DNA of 64,000 nucleotides from an uncultured Streptococcus sp. Lineage in GTDB: Bacteria > Bacillota > Bacilli > Lactobacillales > Streptococcaceae. Shown one piece after another: positions 28,755 to 38,178 of the stretch. The notes under the pieces were generated by a model. That model saw nothing but the letters and a program-made list of their open reading frames with translations, did not search any database and had not been told where the DNA came from. Location: assembly GCA_905373305.1 (NCBI GenBank), contig CAJPSM010000001.1:1-64000 (forward strand), written 5' to 3'. Numbering within the stretch: position 1 is the first letter of the stretch; every line of letters begins with the position of its first letter. The position numbers and the translations under genes were made by a program.

Positions 28755-29684
28755 ATGAAAACATTGAAATCTATTAAACGTTTTGCCCTCTCTGCTATGG
28801 GAGTGGCTATGCTACTCGTCTTGACAGGTTGTGTCCAAGTAGACAAAGCAACAGGACAACCTACAGGATTGATTTGGGATACCATCGGAGCACCTATGGC
28901 TGAAGCCATCAAGTACTTTGCCAACGACCAGGGTCTTGGTTTTGGTGTCGCTATTATCATCGTAACCATTATCGTACGTTTGATTATCTTACCACTCGGT
29001 ATCTACCAATCCTGGAAGGCGACGCTTCACTCTGAAAAGATGAACGCCCTCAAACACGTGCTTGAACCACATCAAACCCGTCTCAAAGAAGCAACAACTC
29101 AGGAAGAAAAACTTGAGGCTCAACAAGCTCTCTTTGCTGCTCAGAAGGAACACGGTATCAGCATGCTAGGAGGTGTCGGATGTTTCCCTATCTTGCTCCA
29201 AATGCCTTTCTTCTCTGCTATCTACTTTGCTGCCCAACATACTGATGGAGTCGCAGGATCTAGCTTCCTCGGCATCGAACTAGGATCACCAAGCATGCTC
29301 CTCGTAGCCTTTGCTGGTGTCCTCTACTACCTCCAATCAATCCTCTCACTTCATGGCGTAGAAGACGAGATGCAAAGAGAACAACTTAAGAAAATGATCT
29401 ACATGAGCCCACTCATGATTGTGATCTTCTCACTCTTCTCACCAGCCAGCGTGACGCTATACTGGGTTGTCGGTGGTTTCATGATGATTCTTCAACAGTT
29501 CATCGTTAACTATGTCGTTCGTCCAAAACTTCGTCAAAAAGTACGTGAAGAATACAAAAATAACCCTCCGAAAGTCATTCCTTCTGCAGGTGCAAGAAAA
29601 GACGTGACTCCTAAGCAGCCTCAGGCTATCACAAGCAATAAGAAAAAGAAAAACCGCAACTCTGGCAAACAACGATCTAGATAA
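28755..29684 (+). CDS. yidC: YidC/Oxa1 family membrane protein insertase
   Basis: 309 aa lipoprotein-type YidC with signal peptide and lipobox LTGC (residues about 22-25), five membrane segments, a cytosolic hairpin loop (about 100-130), and a basic C-terminal tail (KKKKNRNSGKQRSR) able to contact ribosomes. It inserts membrane proteins alone or with SecYEG. SD GAAGGA touches the ATG at 28755 with no spacing, so TTG at 28764 (9 bases from the SD, start MKSIKRF) may be the true start. It is not linked to rnpA here; streptococci carry two yidC genes. Confidence 0.92.
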   Translation: MKTLKSIKRFALSAMGVAMLLVLTGCVQVDKATGQPTGLIWDTIGAPMAEAIKYFANDQGLGFGVAIIIVTIIVRLIILPLGIYQSWKATLHSEKMNALKHVLEPHQTRLKEATTQEEKLEAQQALFAAQKEHGISMLGGVGCFPILLQMPFFSAIYFAAQHTDGVAGSSFLGIELGSPSMLLVAFAGVLYYLQSILSLHGVEDEMQREQLKKMIYMSPLMIVIFSLFSPASVTLYWVVGGFMMILQQFIVNYVVRPKLRQKVREEYKNNPPKVIPSAGARKDVTPKQPQAITSNKKKKNRNSGKQRSR

Positions 29685-29693
29685 GACTCCAAA

Positions 29694-29720
29694 GGCTTAG
29701 CTGAAAGGCTAAGTCTTTTT
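29694..29720 (+). terminator. Terminator of yidC
   Basis: CTTAGC, TGAAAG, GCTAAG followed by TCTTTTTG. Confidence 0.85.
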
Positions 29721-29727
29721 GCATCAC

Positions 29728-29759
29728 AAAAGCCCGATGTCTCCATCAGGCTTCTTTTT
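29728..29759 (-). terminator. Terminator of pflA (bidirectional)
   Basis: Stem GCCTGATG, GAGA, CATCGGGC with TTTTG on the reverse strand; the + strand also ends in TTCTTTTT. Confidence 0.85.
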
Positions 29760-30552
29760 ATCTATGAACACGTTTCATGTAGTCTTGGTAGCTTTCTGTA
29801 TCCATGAGTTCCTTGGCATTCTTAACACGATCTGCTGTTGGAGGTTTGACCCCTTCGAGCGAATAAGGAATTCCCAATTCACGCCATTTGAACTCACCCA
29901 TAGTATGATAAGGAAGAATTTCAAACTTATCAACATTTTTGAGGGTCTTGACAAACTTACCGAGTTCGATCAAGTCCTCATCTCTATCTGTCAAGCCTGG
30001 AACCAATACGTGGCGAATCCAAACAGGTTTTCCAATATCTGATAGGTATCGGGCACAGGCCAAAATGTTCTTATTGGTTTGACTGGTTACAATCTTGTGC
30101 TGTTCTTCGTTGATTTCCTTGATATCCAAGAGAACCAAATCTGTCACAGCCATGAGTTTATTAAACTTTTCGAGATAACGTGGTTTATTACGGAATGGAA
30201 GGGCACAGGTGTCCAAGGTGCAGTGGATTCCTTTTTCCTTGGCCTTGGTAAAGAGGGCAATTAGGAAATCAATCTGTAAGAGAGCTTCTCCACCACTGAC
30301 AGTGATACCACCCTTGTCTCCCCAGAAACCACGATAACGAAGGGCTTCTGTCAAGACATCGTCTACTGTCCGTTCGCGTGATTTATTGGTCTCCATAGCC
30401 CATGTGTCCGGGTTATGGCAGTACTGGCAACGCATGTGACAACCCTGCAAAAAGACAATAAAACGAATCCCAGGACCATCTACCGCCCCAAAACTCTCTG
30501 TCGAATGCACCATTCCTGTCACTTGTCCATAGTCAATTGTTTCTTCAGACAT
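29758..30552 (-). CDS. pflA: Pyruvate formate-lyase activating enzyme
   Basis: 264 aa radical SAM enzyme that installs the glycyl radical on pyruvate formate-lyase under anaerobic conditions. The CxxxCxxC cluster motif appears as CHMRCQYCHNPDTW, followed by the SGGEALLQ motif. It is monocistronic, with -10 TATAAT near 30588 and SD AAGGAAGGTGA. Confidence 0.95.
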   Translation of the reverse strand: MSEETIDYGQVTGMVHSTESFGAVDGPGIRFIVFLQGCHMRCQYCHNPDTWAMETNKSRERTVDDVLTEALRYRGFWGDKGGITVSGGEALLQIDFLIALFTKAKEKGIHCTLDTCALPFRNKPRYLEKFNKLMAVTDLVLLDIKEINEEQHKIVTSQTNKNILACARYLSDIGKPVWIRHVLVPGLTDRDEDLIELGKFVKTLKNVDKFEILPYHTMGEFKWRELGIPYSLEGVKPPTADRVKNAKELMDTESYQDYMKRVHR

Positions 30553-30669
30553 ATCGTCACCTTCCTTGAAACCGTTTTATAGTTTTATTATATCACGACT
30601 TGAGGGAAAAACAAGATTTTTGTCTATTTTTTAGAAAGCAATCTGTTTTTCACTTTCATTTTCATTTTT

Positions 30670-31926
30670 TTAATGATCGGGTTCAAAATCAAAACCATAC
30701 AAGGTTGCGAAATAGTCCTCAGGGCGCTCTGCACGGCGGATTTGGCGGGCTTTTCCTTCTTCGGTATAGAGGATTTCTGCCGAGCGTAGTTTGGCATTGT
30801 ACTGGTAACCCATGGAGAATCCATGTGCACCTGTATCATGAATCACCAGCAAATCACCGATTTCTGTATGAGGCAGTTCGCGATTCACTGCAAATTTATC
30901 ATTGTTTTCGCAGAGTGAACCGACCACATCTACCACCTCAACTGGTCCGTCTGGATGGGTCAGATTGGTGATATGGTGGTAGGCTCCATACATGGCTGGG
31001 CGCATGAGGTTGACTGCTGATGCATCCACACCCAGATAGGTGCGGTAGGTTTTCTTTTTATGAGTGATTTTTGTGACAAGAACTCCGTGAGGCGCCAACA
31101 TAAAACGGCCCAATTCAGTGAAAATCTTGACCTGTCCAAGCCCTGCAGGTGTAAGGACTTCCTCATACACCTTACGCACCTCTTCACCAATCACAGCAAT
31201 GTCATTTGGCTCCTGGTCTGGGCGGTAGTTGACTCCGATCCCACCTGAAAGATTGATAAAGTCTAGTGAAATGCCCAATTTTTCTTTGATTTCAACGGCT
31301 AATTCAAAGAGTTGACGGGCCAACTCTGGGTAGTAGAGATGGGTCACGGTATTGGATGCTAGGAAAGAATGAATCCCAAAAGTCTTGGCTCCTTTTTTCT
31401 TCAAAACAGCAAAGGCTTCAAAGAGTTGATCCTTGGTCATCCCAAACTTGGCCTCCCCAGGATTGTCCATGATATCTGTTCCTAATTCAAAGACTCCGCC
31501 TGGATTGTAACGACAAGAAATGATTTCTGGGATACCTGCAGCTCGCGCTAGATGTTCAATATCTTCAAAGGCATCCAAGTTAATGGTTGCGCCTAATTCA
31601 CGCGCATAAGCGTACTCTTGGTCTGGCGTGTTGTTTGATGAGAACATGATCTCAGAACCAGGAAAATCCAGTTTATGGCTCATCAAAAGTTCTACATAAC
31701 TAGAGCAGTCTACACCACAGCCTTCCTCTTTGAGGATTTTCAAGATGGTTGGGGTTGGAGTAGCCTTGACTGCAAAATATTCCTTAAAACCCTTGTTCCA
31801 AGAAAAGGCCTTGTTGACTGCTCGCGCTTTCTCGCGAATTCCCTTCTCATCATACAAGTGAAAGGGAGTCGGAAACTCTGCAACAATCGTTTCTAAATTT
31901 TCTCGGCTGATAAATGGTGTTTTCAT
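30670..31926 (-). CDS. lysA: Diaminopimelate decarboxylase
   Basis: 418 aa fold-III PLP enzyme for the last step of lysine synthesis. The PLP lysine is in EYFAVKATPTP; the SGGIGVNY glycine loop holds the phosphate, and CENNDKFA contains the Cys from the dimer partner. The start at 31926 (MKTPFIS) is preferred since AGAAGGA stands 7 bases before it; the ATG two codons earlier overlaps the SD. Confidence 0.9.
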   Translation of the reverse strand: MKTPFISRENLETIVAEFPTPFHLYDEKGIREKARAVNKAFSWNKGFKEYFAVKATPTPTILKILKEEGCGVDCSSYVELLMSHKLDFPGSEIMFSSNNTPDQEYAYARELGATINLDAFEDIEHLARAAGIPEIISCRYNPGGVFELGTDIMDNPGEAKFGMTKDQLFEAFAVLKKKGAKTFGIHSFLASNTVTHLYYPELARQLFELAVEIKEKLGISLDFINLSGGIGVNYRPDQEPNDIAVIGEEVRKVYEEVLTPAGLGQVKIFTELGRFMLAPHGVLVTKITHKKKTYRTYLGVDASAVNLMRPAMYGAYHHITNLTHPDGPVEVVDVVGSLCENNDKFAVNRELPHTEIGDLLVIHDTGAHGFSMGYQYNAKLRSAEILYTEEGKARQIRRAERPEDYFATLYGFDFEPDH

Positions 31927-31948
31927 ACGCATCCTTCTATTCTGTTTG

Positions 31949-31985
31949 CAAAGAAAGGCTGGGACAATCGTTCCAACCTTTAGTT
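31949..31985 (-). terminator. Terminator-like hairpin after purR
   Basis: Reverse strand AAAGGTTGGAAC, GAT, TGTCCCAGCCTTT with one mismatch, followed by CTTTGC; lies between purR and lysA. Confidence 0.6.
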
Positions 31986-31992
31986 CTATCTC

Positions 31993-32820
31993 TTATTTGT
32001 CTTCGTCAAAGATATTTCCAATCTCAACATCGATGGATTGGTTCTTGACATCAATATTGGTTACCTTCAAGAGTGACTTGTAATCGAACTGCTTTTCACG
32101 TTCTTCTTGGGCATTGTCTGCAAAGACTGCTACACCAGCCAATTCTGAATCAAACTCACGCAAGAGACTAATCATCCCGTTGACAGTTCCGCCGCCTTTC
32201 AAGAAGTCATCCACGATCAAGACACGACTGCCGGCCTTGAGGCTGCGTTTTGAAAGAAACATTTTCTCAATGCGGTCACCACTGGAACCTGATACATAGT
32301 TGACACTGACTGTTGATCCTTCAGTAATTTTCAAATCACGGCGCACGATAACAAAAGGAACATTCAGAACGTTGGCAACCGCATTTGCAAGCGGAACACC
32401 CTTTGTTGCTACTGTCATAACCGCATCAATTTTTTGGTCCATAAAACTCTTGGCAATGACGCGCCCAATATTTTTCAAAATGGCAGGTGTACTGAGCAAA
32501 TCAGACAGGTAGATATAGCCACCTGGCAAGATACGGTCGCTTTCTGAAAGTTTGTCACGCAAGTCTGCGATCATTTCTTTGGCTTCATGGCTAGAGATGG
32601 ATGGTGTAAAGATAACGCCCCCACCTGCTCCAGTCACTGTCTGGATATGACCGATTTCGATTTCCTCAAAGGCACGCTTGATAATCACGATGTCCTCTGA
32701 GATGGATGATTTGGCAGATTCGTACTTTTCTGCAAAGGTGTTGAGACTTGTTAGTTTGTATGGATTATTAATCAAATAGTTGGAAATGACAACCATCCGA
32801 TCACTTCTTCTTAATTTCAT
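31993..32820 (-). CDS. purR: Pur operon regulator PurR
   Basis: 275 aa. An N-terminal winged helix (about 1-75) is joined to a phosphoribosyltransferase-like domain with the PRPP loop VLIVDDFLKGGGTV. It binds PurBox DNA and senses PRPP; in lactococci it activates, in Bacillus it represses purine genes. PurBox-like motifs lie in its own promoter region (32868-32891). Confidence 0.94.
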   Translation of the reverse strand: MKLRRSDRMVVISNYLINNPYKLTSLNTFAEKYESAKSSISEDIVIIKRAFEEIEIGHIQTVTGAGGGVIFTPSISSHEAKEMIADLRDKLSESDRILPGGYIYLSDLLSTPAILKNIGRVIAKSFMDQKIDAVMTVATKGVPLANAVANVLNVPFVIVRRDLKITEGSTVSVNYVSGSSGDRIEKMFLSKRSLKAGSRVLIVDDFLKGGGTVNGMISLLREFDSELAGVAVFADNAQEEREKQFDYKSLLKVTNIDVKNQSIDVEIGNIFDEDK

Positions 32821-32867
32821 TTTTATTTACCATTCCATTTAATTTTGATATTTTATCCATTATACCA

Positions 32868-32891
32868 TATTCGTATAAAAAAACGAACATT
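32868..32891. promoter_or_regulatory. PurBox-like operator in the purR promoter region
   Basis: Forward strand AAAAACGAACATT (32879-32891) matches the PurBox AWWWCCGAACWWT at 12 of 13 positions. An opposed, weaker copy with core ACGAAT reads on the reverse strand at about 32868-32875. The purR -10 TATAAT lies next to it, so autoregulation is likely. The octamer TACGAATA on the reverse strand also equals a competence cin-box, probably by chance. Confidence 0.5.
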
Positions 32892-32925
32892 CTTATCCTA
32901 AAAAATGCTCGTTTTTCTTAAATTA

Positions 32926-33867
32926 TTAATCTAAATTTGGTTTATAGAAGGAACGATTGTCCATAGCGAAGATTTTGTTGGTAATCTCTCCTTTGTCCAC
33001 CAAAGCCAGAGCTGTTGTCATCATCATCATGCTGGCGTCGAGATTATCAATCATATGAATAATCTCTGCCTCCATAATGCGTGGACGGACTGGACTTCCA
33101 TACTCTAGCAAGCCATGGTGACTGAGAATCACATGGCGTAGTAGCACCACTTCTTCTCTGGTATCATCGATGCCAAGCTCCATGACTGTCTTGGTGATTT
33201 CACTATCGATTAGGGCGATATGACCGATGAGATTGCCTCGCACGGTGTACTCCGTCTGATCAGGACCGCTGAGTTCTAGCACCTTGGCCAAGTCATGCAA
33301 CATGATCCCGGCATAGAGCAGGCTCTTATTAAGCTGAGGATAGATATCGCTAATGGCATCTGCCAAGCGCACCATGGTCGCCGTGTGAAAAGCCAAACCC
33401 GTTTCAAAGGCATGGTGGTTGGTTTTTGCTGCTGGATAGGAGTAGAATTCCTTATCATATTTGGAGTAGAGACTGCGAACGATACGTTGCCAGACAGGAT
33501 TTTCAATTTTGAAAATCATTTGCGACATGTAGTCACGGATTTCCTTGACATCAACTGGCGACTTGACCTTGAAATCAGCTGGATCGTTGGGTTCGCCAGG
33601 CTGAGGCAGGCGAAGAGTAATTTGATTGACTTGAGGAGTATTATTATAAACTTCTCTGCGCCCTTTCATGTGGACCACTTTCCCTGCAGTAAAGGCCTCA
33701 ATGTTATGAGGCTGGGCATCCCAGAGCTTTCCTTCAATCTCGCCACTATCGTCTTGGAAGGTAAAGGCTAAGTAGTTTTTCCCAGCTCGAGTTTGCCTCA
33801 GGTCAGCTGATTTGATTAGGTAAAAGCCTTCAAATAGCTCATCTTTTTTCATGTGACTAATCTTCAT
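32926..33867 (-). CDS. cbf1: 3'-5' exoribonuclease YhaM/CBF1
   Basis: 313 aa. An N-terminal OB-fold (about 10-110) precedes an HD phosphohydrolase domain with HHAFETGLAFHT, MLHDLAK and the SHHG metal-binding motifs. The family trims short 3' ends of RNA. The start at 33867 (MKISHMKKDELF) has GAGGAAG upstream; longer forms would extend far into rmuC. It overlaps rmuC by 11 bases and forms a unit with it. Confidence 0.9.
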   Translation of the reverse strand: MKISHMKKDELFEGFYLIKSADLRQTRAGKNYLAFTFQDDSGEIEGKLWDAQPHNIEAFTAGKVVHMKGRREVYNNTPQVNQITLRLPQPGEPNDPADFKVKSPVDVKEIRDYMSQMIFKIENPVWQRIVRSLYSKYDKEFYSYPAAKTNHHAFETGLAFHTATMVRLADAISDIYPQLNKSLLYAGIMLHDLAKVLELSGPDQTEYTVRGNLIGHIALIDSEITKTVMELGIDDTREEVVLLRHVILSHHGLLEYGSPVRPRIMEAEIIHMIDNLDASMMMMTTALALVDKGEITNKIFAMDNRSFYKPNLD

Positions 33868-35113
33868 ATTCTTCCTCATCTTCTTGGAAATGGAGTAAAT
33901 CAAGCGCAGGCTCACCTTCTGATAACTCAATGTGACGGAGCGTCCGCTCAATAGCTGTGGTGCGACGGTTTAATAATTCATCAATATTGCCAGAGGCATG
34001 TTGAAGATGTTTTTGTGCCTTAACCAAAATCCCCCCGAACTTGCCAAACTCGGTCTTGACGCTAGCAAGGGTCTTACTGATATGGTCGGCACTCTTTTGG
34101 ATATTGAGGGTTTTGAAGCCAACTGATAGGGAATTAAGCAAGGCTGATAGGGTACTTGGGCCTGCGACAATAATCTGCTCCTCCCGTCTCAAATCATCAA
34201 AGAAGATAGGATTGCGAACAATCTCTGAATAAAGACCTTCTGTCGGAACAAACAAGACTCCAAAATTGGTCGTCCGAGGTGGCGCTATGTACTTGCTCTT
34301 GATATCCTTGGCAAAACGCTTAACACTGGCTAGGAGTGACTTACGACAGCGTTCGATTTCATCCTTATCACCTGCTTCATAGGCTTCTTCTAAGCGATAA
34401 TAATCTGCCAGTGGAAACTTGGAGTCAATTGGCAGGTAGACGTATTCTTGGTTGCCTTGTCCAGGTAACTTGATGGCATACTCCACTCGTTCACTGGAGT
34501 TTTCAACCGTTGCATATTCTCGTTCGTACTGGGCAGGCGTCATGATGTCTTCAATAATTTGTCCCAGTTGCAATTCTCCCAGAATGCCTCGCGTTTTGGT
34601 TCCTGAGAGAACCTTGTTGAGGACTCCGACATCACGGGCAACTGTCTGCATTTCTCCAAGACCTCGATTGACAGACTCCAGTTGCTTGGAAACTGTCTCG
34701 AAGGAAGCCTGCAAGCGCGTCTGCAAGGTCTTTTCCAACTTTTCCTCGACTGTCTGGCGCATTTGCTCCAAGCGTTGCTCATTTGATTCCTGTAAGGCTT
34801 GGAGACGTTGGTCGGTCTTGTCTCTGGTTTGCAAGAGATTATCTGTCATTTCTTGACGGACTTGCGTCAGTCCTTGATGCAACTCCATTCGCACTTCCTG
34901 CAAGCGGTCGCTGACAGCCACTTCCAAATCTTTTTGATCCAGCTGACTGGCTTGCCTGGCTTGTTCAAAGCGATAATCCAGTTGATCTGAAAGATTGTCT
35001 GCCTGATCCTCCAAACTCTTGCTTAGGTGTTTCTCCTGCTTATCCTGCCTTTGCCAAATCAGAAAGAGACCAGCTAGATTGGCAATTAATAATAGTAATA
35101 ATACAGTCTCCAT
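33857..35113 (-). CDS. rmuC: DNA recombination protein RmuC
   Basis: 418 aa. An N-terminal membrane helix (1-20) and a long coiled coil (about 25-170) lead to the RmuC nuclease-like domain (about 180-370, with KLPGQGNQEYVYLPIDSKFP). RmuC limits inversions at short inverted repeats. It follows the thiamine pyrophosphokinase gene by 1 base. Confidence 0.92.
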   Translation of the reverse strand: METVLLLLLIANLAGLFLIWQRQDKQEKHLSKSLEDQADNLSDQLDYRFEQARQASQLDQKDLEVAVSDRLQEVRMELHQGLTQVRQEMTDNLLQTRDKTDQRLQALQESNEQRLEQMRQTVEEKLEKTLQTRLQASFETVSKQLESVNRGLGEMQTVARDVGVLNKVLSGTKTRGILGELQLGQIIEDIMTPAQYEREYATVENSSERVEYAIKLPGQGNQEYVYLPIDSKFPLADYYRLEEAYEAGDKDEIERCRKSLLASVKRFAKDIKSKYIAPPRTTNFGVLFVPTEGLYSEIVRNPIFFDDLRREEQIIVAGPSTLSALLNSLSVGFKTLNIQKSADHISKTLASVKTEFGKFGGILVKAQKHLQHASGNIDELLNRRTTAIERTLRHIELSEGEPALDLLHFQEDEEEYED

Positions 35114-35114
35114 C

Positions 35115-35777
35115 CTACCTCCTATCCTTGCTATGCAGTACGACTACATAACCATCTGGGCAAGTCACCGAAACTTCCCTATCTATATATTCGTTAGAAG
35201 CGTACACTTTTTTAAAGAAAAAATTTTCCTCAGTCAATTCGTACTTGGCACCGAGAATGGTCAACTGGCTATCCCGAACCGGCATAAAGGCTAGATAGTC
35301 ATAGTCCGAACGGGGTTGAAGTTGACTGGTCCCTTCTGGACAATAGCCGATTACATTTTGTCCATCCTCAATCGCTATCTGACGCATATAGGGCGCCAAC
35401 TTGGGATTGCTAGGTAAAAAGACATTAGCCAGCATATGATCAATGCGACCACCCAAAGCACCGAAAATAGTGACCTGAGCATGGGGATTTTGCTCAAAGA
35501 TGGTCAAGAGAGCCAATTCCAGATCCGTATCATCCTTTTCTGGCTGGGCTTGGATAAAGCGCTGGGCACGTTTTTGAATCAACTGACGTTCGTCTGCAGT
35601 CACCGAATCAAAATCCCCAACTGCTAGAGCCAGAGAAAGGTCTTCTTCCAAGACCCAGAGCGAGCCACGATCCACACCGACAAAGCAATCAAAATTCGTC
35701 CGATAATGACCACGGTCTCCACCTGCAAAAACGGCTACTTTAGTCCAATTGTTTTCTGAGAGTTTGCACTCGTTCAT
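35115..35777 (-). CDS. thiN: Thiamine diphosphokinase
   Basis: 220 aa. It transfers pyrophosphate from ATP to thiamine. Family motifs are GGDRG near the start, LAVGDFDSV with the Asp cluster, KDDTDLELAL, and GALGGRIDHMLANV. The ATG at 35777 has GGGAGA 6 bases upstream and lies 38 bases inside the end of rpe, a long overlap that suggests coupled translation. Confidence 0.92.
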   Translation of the reverse strand: MNECKLSENNWTKVAVFAGGDRGHYRTNFDCFVGVDRGSLWVLEEDLSLALAVGDFDSVTADERQLIQKRAQRFIQAQPEKDDTDLELALLTIFEQNPHAQVTIFGALGGRIDHMLANVFLPSNPKLAPYMRQIAIEDGQNVIGYCPEGTSQLQPRSDYDYLAFMPVRDSQLTILGAKYELTEENFFFKKVYASNEYIDREVSVTCPDGYVVVLHSKDRR

Positions 35778-36396
35778 TTACATCTCCCTTAAAGACATAG
35801 GATCCCGCTACAAAAACGGTCGCCCCAGCTTCTTTGGTTTGAGCAATGGTCTGGTCATCAATGCCGCCATCGACTTCAATTTCAAAGTTCAAACCTTTTT
35901 CCTGACGAAGGACAACCAACTCACGAATCTTATCCATGGTTTCAGGTAGAAAGGCTTGCCCGCCGAAGCCAGGGTTAACCGTCATGACCAAAACTTGGTC
36001 AACTAGGTGAAGTACGTGTTTGATAGCTTCAACCGGCGTACCAGGGTTAATGACAACAGATGGCTTGACACCTAGAGAGCGAATCTTTTGAAGAGCGCCA
36101 TGGATATGAGGTGTTGCCTCTACATGGATGCTGATGATATCCGCTCCTGCACGCGCAAAGTCCTCTAAATGATGTTCAGGATTAGCTACCATCAAGTGGC
36201 AGTCAAAGACCATCTTGCTATGGGGGCGAAGGCTTTCAACCACACCTGCACCAAAACTGATTTGTGGCACAAAGTGACCATCCATGATATCGATATGAGC
36301 ATATTCTGCCCCAGTTGCTTCTAGGCGTTTGATTTCACGTTCAAAGTTGGCATAATCTGCTGCCAGAATTGACGGAGCAATCTTGTATTGAGACAT
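35740..36396 (-). CDS. rpe: Ribulose-phosphate 3-epimerase
   Basis: 218 aa TIM-barrel enzyme of the pentose phosphate pathway. It carries the metal-binding and signature segments HIDIMDGHFVPQISFG and MTVNPGFGGQAF, and EVDGGI near the phosphate site. The start at 36396 (MSQYKIAPSIL) has GGAGA upstream; in-frame upstream codons overlap rsgA and are not used. It is in one unit with rsgA and thiN. Confidence 0.95.
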   Translation of the reverse strand: MSQYKIAPSILAADYANFEREIKRLEATGAEYAHIDIMDGHFVPQISFGAGVVESLRPHSKMVFDCHLMVANPEHHLEDFARAGADIISIHVEATPHIHGALQKIRSLGVKPSVVINPGTPVEAIKHVLHLVDQVLVMTVNPGFGGQAFLPETMDKIRELVVLRQEKGLNFEIEVDGGIDDQTIAQTKEAGATVFVAGSYVFKGDVNERVQTLRKQLD

Positions 36397-36406
36397 AGGT
36401 TTCTCC

Positions 36407-37285
36407 TTATTTTGGAATTTTTTTGCTGACTTTTTTGTAGGTTTCTCTGCGATTTTCAATCTCACTGAGGAATTGGAGATAGTTGTCAAAACGGAAGCTG
36501 GCAATGGCTCCCTCTTCTACAGCTGGCTTGACTGCGCAGGACGGCTCATGGGTATGAGTACAAGTACGGAATTTACAGTCTCGACTGATAGAGGCAATCT
36601 CTGGAAAAGCCTGATTGAGGTCTTCTGCTGTTGACACTTCATAATCCAGAGATGAAAATCCTGGCGTGTCTGCAATTTTACCACCATTGAGATTGTAAAA
36701 ACTAACAGCTCGAGTAGTATGGCGACCACGACCTAAACTATCAGAAATTGCTCCCGTCTCTAGATTGAGGTCCGGTGCGATTTTGTTGAGAAGGGTTGAC
36801 TTCCCAACACCTGTCTGCCCCATAAAGACTGTAACCTTACCTGTTAACAAGGGCAGGAGTTCTTCCTTACTAGTCACAAAGTCGTAACCAATGACACGAT
36901 AGGTTTGTTGGTAAAAACTTAATTCTTCCCTATCTTCTAGCAAATCCATCTTAGAAATATAGACGATGGGATGGATGCCCTTGTGCTCCAAAAGAACCAA
37001 GAAACGATCTAGCAAATTGCTGTTAAAATCAGGTTCCTTGACCGACATGATAACCACAGCTTGGTCGATATTAACAATAGGCGGACGGACCAGGCTATTT
37101 TTCCGTTCGTGAATCTTGAGAATATAGCCTTCTGAATTTTCCTCGGCAGAAAAATCGACCCAGTCCCCAACATAGGGTGTATGACCTTTTTTACGGAAAT
37201 TTCCACGCGCCCGTGTCTGATAAACCTGGCCCTCACTCTCCACATAGTAGAAGCCCGCCAAGGCTTTAATGATTTGTCCCTGCAT
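36407..37285 (-). CDS. rsgA: Small ribosomal subunit biogenesis GTPase RsgA
   Basis: 292 aa circularly permuted GTPase: OB fold (about 1-65), then G4 SKMD, G1 [13 protein letters not shown]3 DTPGF, and the C-terminal Zn motif around [14 protein letters not shown]. It checks late 30S maturation. It lies 1 base after rsmA, also a 30S maturation factor. Confidence 0.96.
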   Translation of the reverse strand: MQGQIIKALAGFYYVESEGQVYQTRARGNFRKKGHTPYVGDWVDFSAEENSEGYILKIHERKNSLVRPPIVNIDQAVVIMSVKEPDFNSNLLDRFLVLLEHKGIHPIVYISKMDLLEDREELSFYQQTYRVIGYDFVTSKEELLPLLTGKVTVFMGQTGVGKSTLLNKIAPDLNLETGAISDSLGRGRHTTRAVSFYNLNGGKIADTPGFSSLDYEVSTAEDLNQAFPEIASISRDCKFRTCTHTHEPSCAVKPAVEEGAIASFRFDNYLQFLSEIENRRETYKKVSKKIPK

Positions 37286-37286
37286 C

Positions 37287-38159
37287 TTAGAGCCCTTGTC
37301 CTTTTAGCGCATCTGCTAGGCTAGCAAATTCTGCCAAGCCGAGAGCTTCTCCACGTACACTTGGTGACAAACCTGCTTGATCCAAAGCCTTGATCAACTT
37401 TTCCTTGACTTCCTCAGTCTTGCCAAAGTAGCCTGTCAGGTTGTTCCACAAGGTCTTGCGGCGATGGGTGAAACTAGCTTTGGAAACCTTAAAGAAAAAG
37501 TTCTCGTCTTCTACTGCTACAGCTGGTTCTGAGCGACGTACCATTTTCAGGATAGCCGAGTCCACGTTTGGCGCTGGTACAAAGACCGTACGAGGTACGA
37601 TAAAGGCCACCTTGGCTGTCATGTAATACTGCACAGCAATAGACAAACTACCGTAAGCCTTAGTATTTGGCTGTGCTGAGATACGATCTGCTACTTCTTT
37701 TTGCATCATGACCACAAACTCGCTAAAAGGAATTCCACTCTCAATCAAGTGCATGAGAATAGGCGTCGTAATGTAGTATGGCAAGTTGGCTACTACCTTG
37801 ATTGGCAGTTCAGGATTTTTGAAATTCTGGATATGCTGCGCCAAGTCAACCTTGAGAATGTCCTCGTTGACTACGGTCACATTGTCAAAATCACGCAAGG
37901 TATCTGCCAAAATTGGCACCAAACGGTGGTCAATCTCAAAGGCCATAACTTCTGCCGCACGCTCAGCCAAAAATTCCGTCAAGGCCCCAATTCCTGGCCC
38001 AATTTCGATGACATTGACCTGGTCATCAATCTCAGCCGTATCCACGATTTTTTGAAGGATATTGGTATCCGTCAGGAAATTCTGCCCGAAGGACTTTTTA
38101 AAAGTAAAACCGTGACGCTCCAGCACTGCCTTGGTTACGCTATAATCTGCAATTCTCAT
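37287..38159 (-). CDS. rsmA: 16S rRNA (adenine(1518/1519)-N6)-dimethyltransferase
   Basis: 290 aa KsgA-type methyltransferase that dimethylates two adenines at the end of 16S rRNA. SAM motif I is [18 protein letters not shown]; the catalytic NLPY motif appears as [10 protein letters not shown]. Loss gives kasugamycin resistance. A decayed copy of its start region stands about 925 bases upstream (39054-39105). Confidence 0.96.
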   Translation of the reverse strand: MRIADYSVTKAVLERHGFTFKKSFGQNFLTDTNILQKIVDTAEIDDQVNVIEIGPGIGALTEFLAERAAEVMAFEIDHRLVPILADTLRDFDNVTVVNEDILKVDLAQHIQNFKNPELPIKVVANLPYYITTPILMHLIESGIPFSEFVVMMQKEVADRISAQPNTKAYGSLSIAVQYYMTAKVAFIVPRTVFVPAPNVDSAILKMVRRSEPAVAVEDENFFFKVSKASFTHRRKTLWNNLTGYFGKTEEVKEKLIKALDQAGLSPSVRGEALGLAEFASLADALKGQGL

Positions 38160-38178
38160 CTATTCTCTTTTCTAATTA

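Noticed and set aside
32868..32875. TACGAATA on the reverse strand, identical to the competence cin-box, upstream of purR
   Set aside because: A normal TATAAT promoter stands next to it, purR is not a known late competence gene, and the octamer overlaps the weaker PurBox copy.
33868..33951. 28-residue N-terminal extension of the YhaM/CBF1 protein
   Set aside because: It lies wholly inside rmuC in another frame and lacks an SD; the internal MKISHMKKDE start has one.
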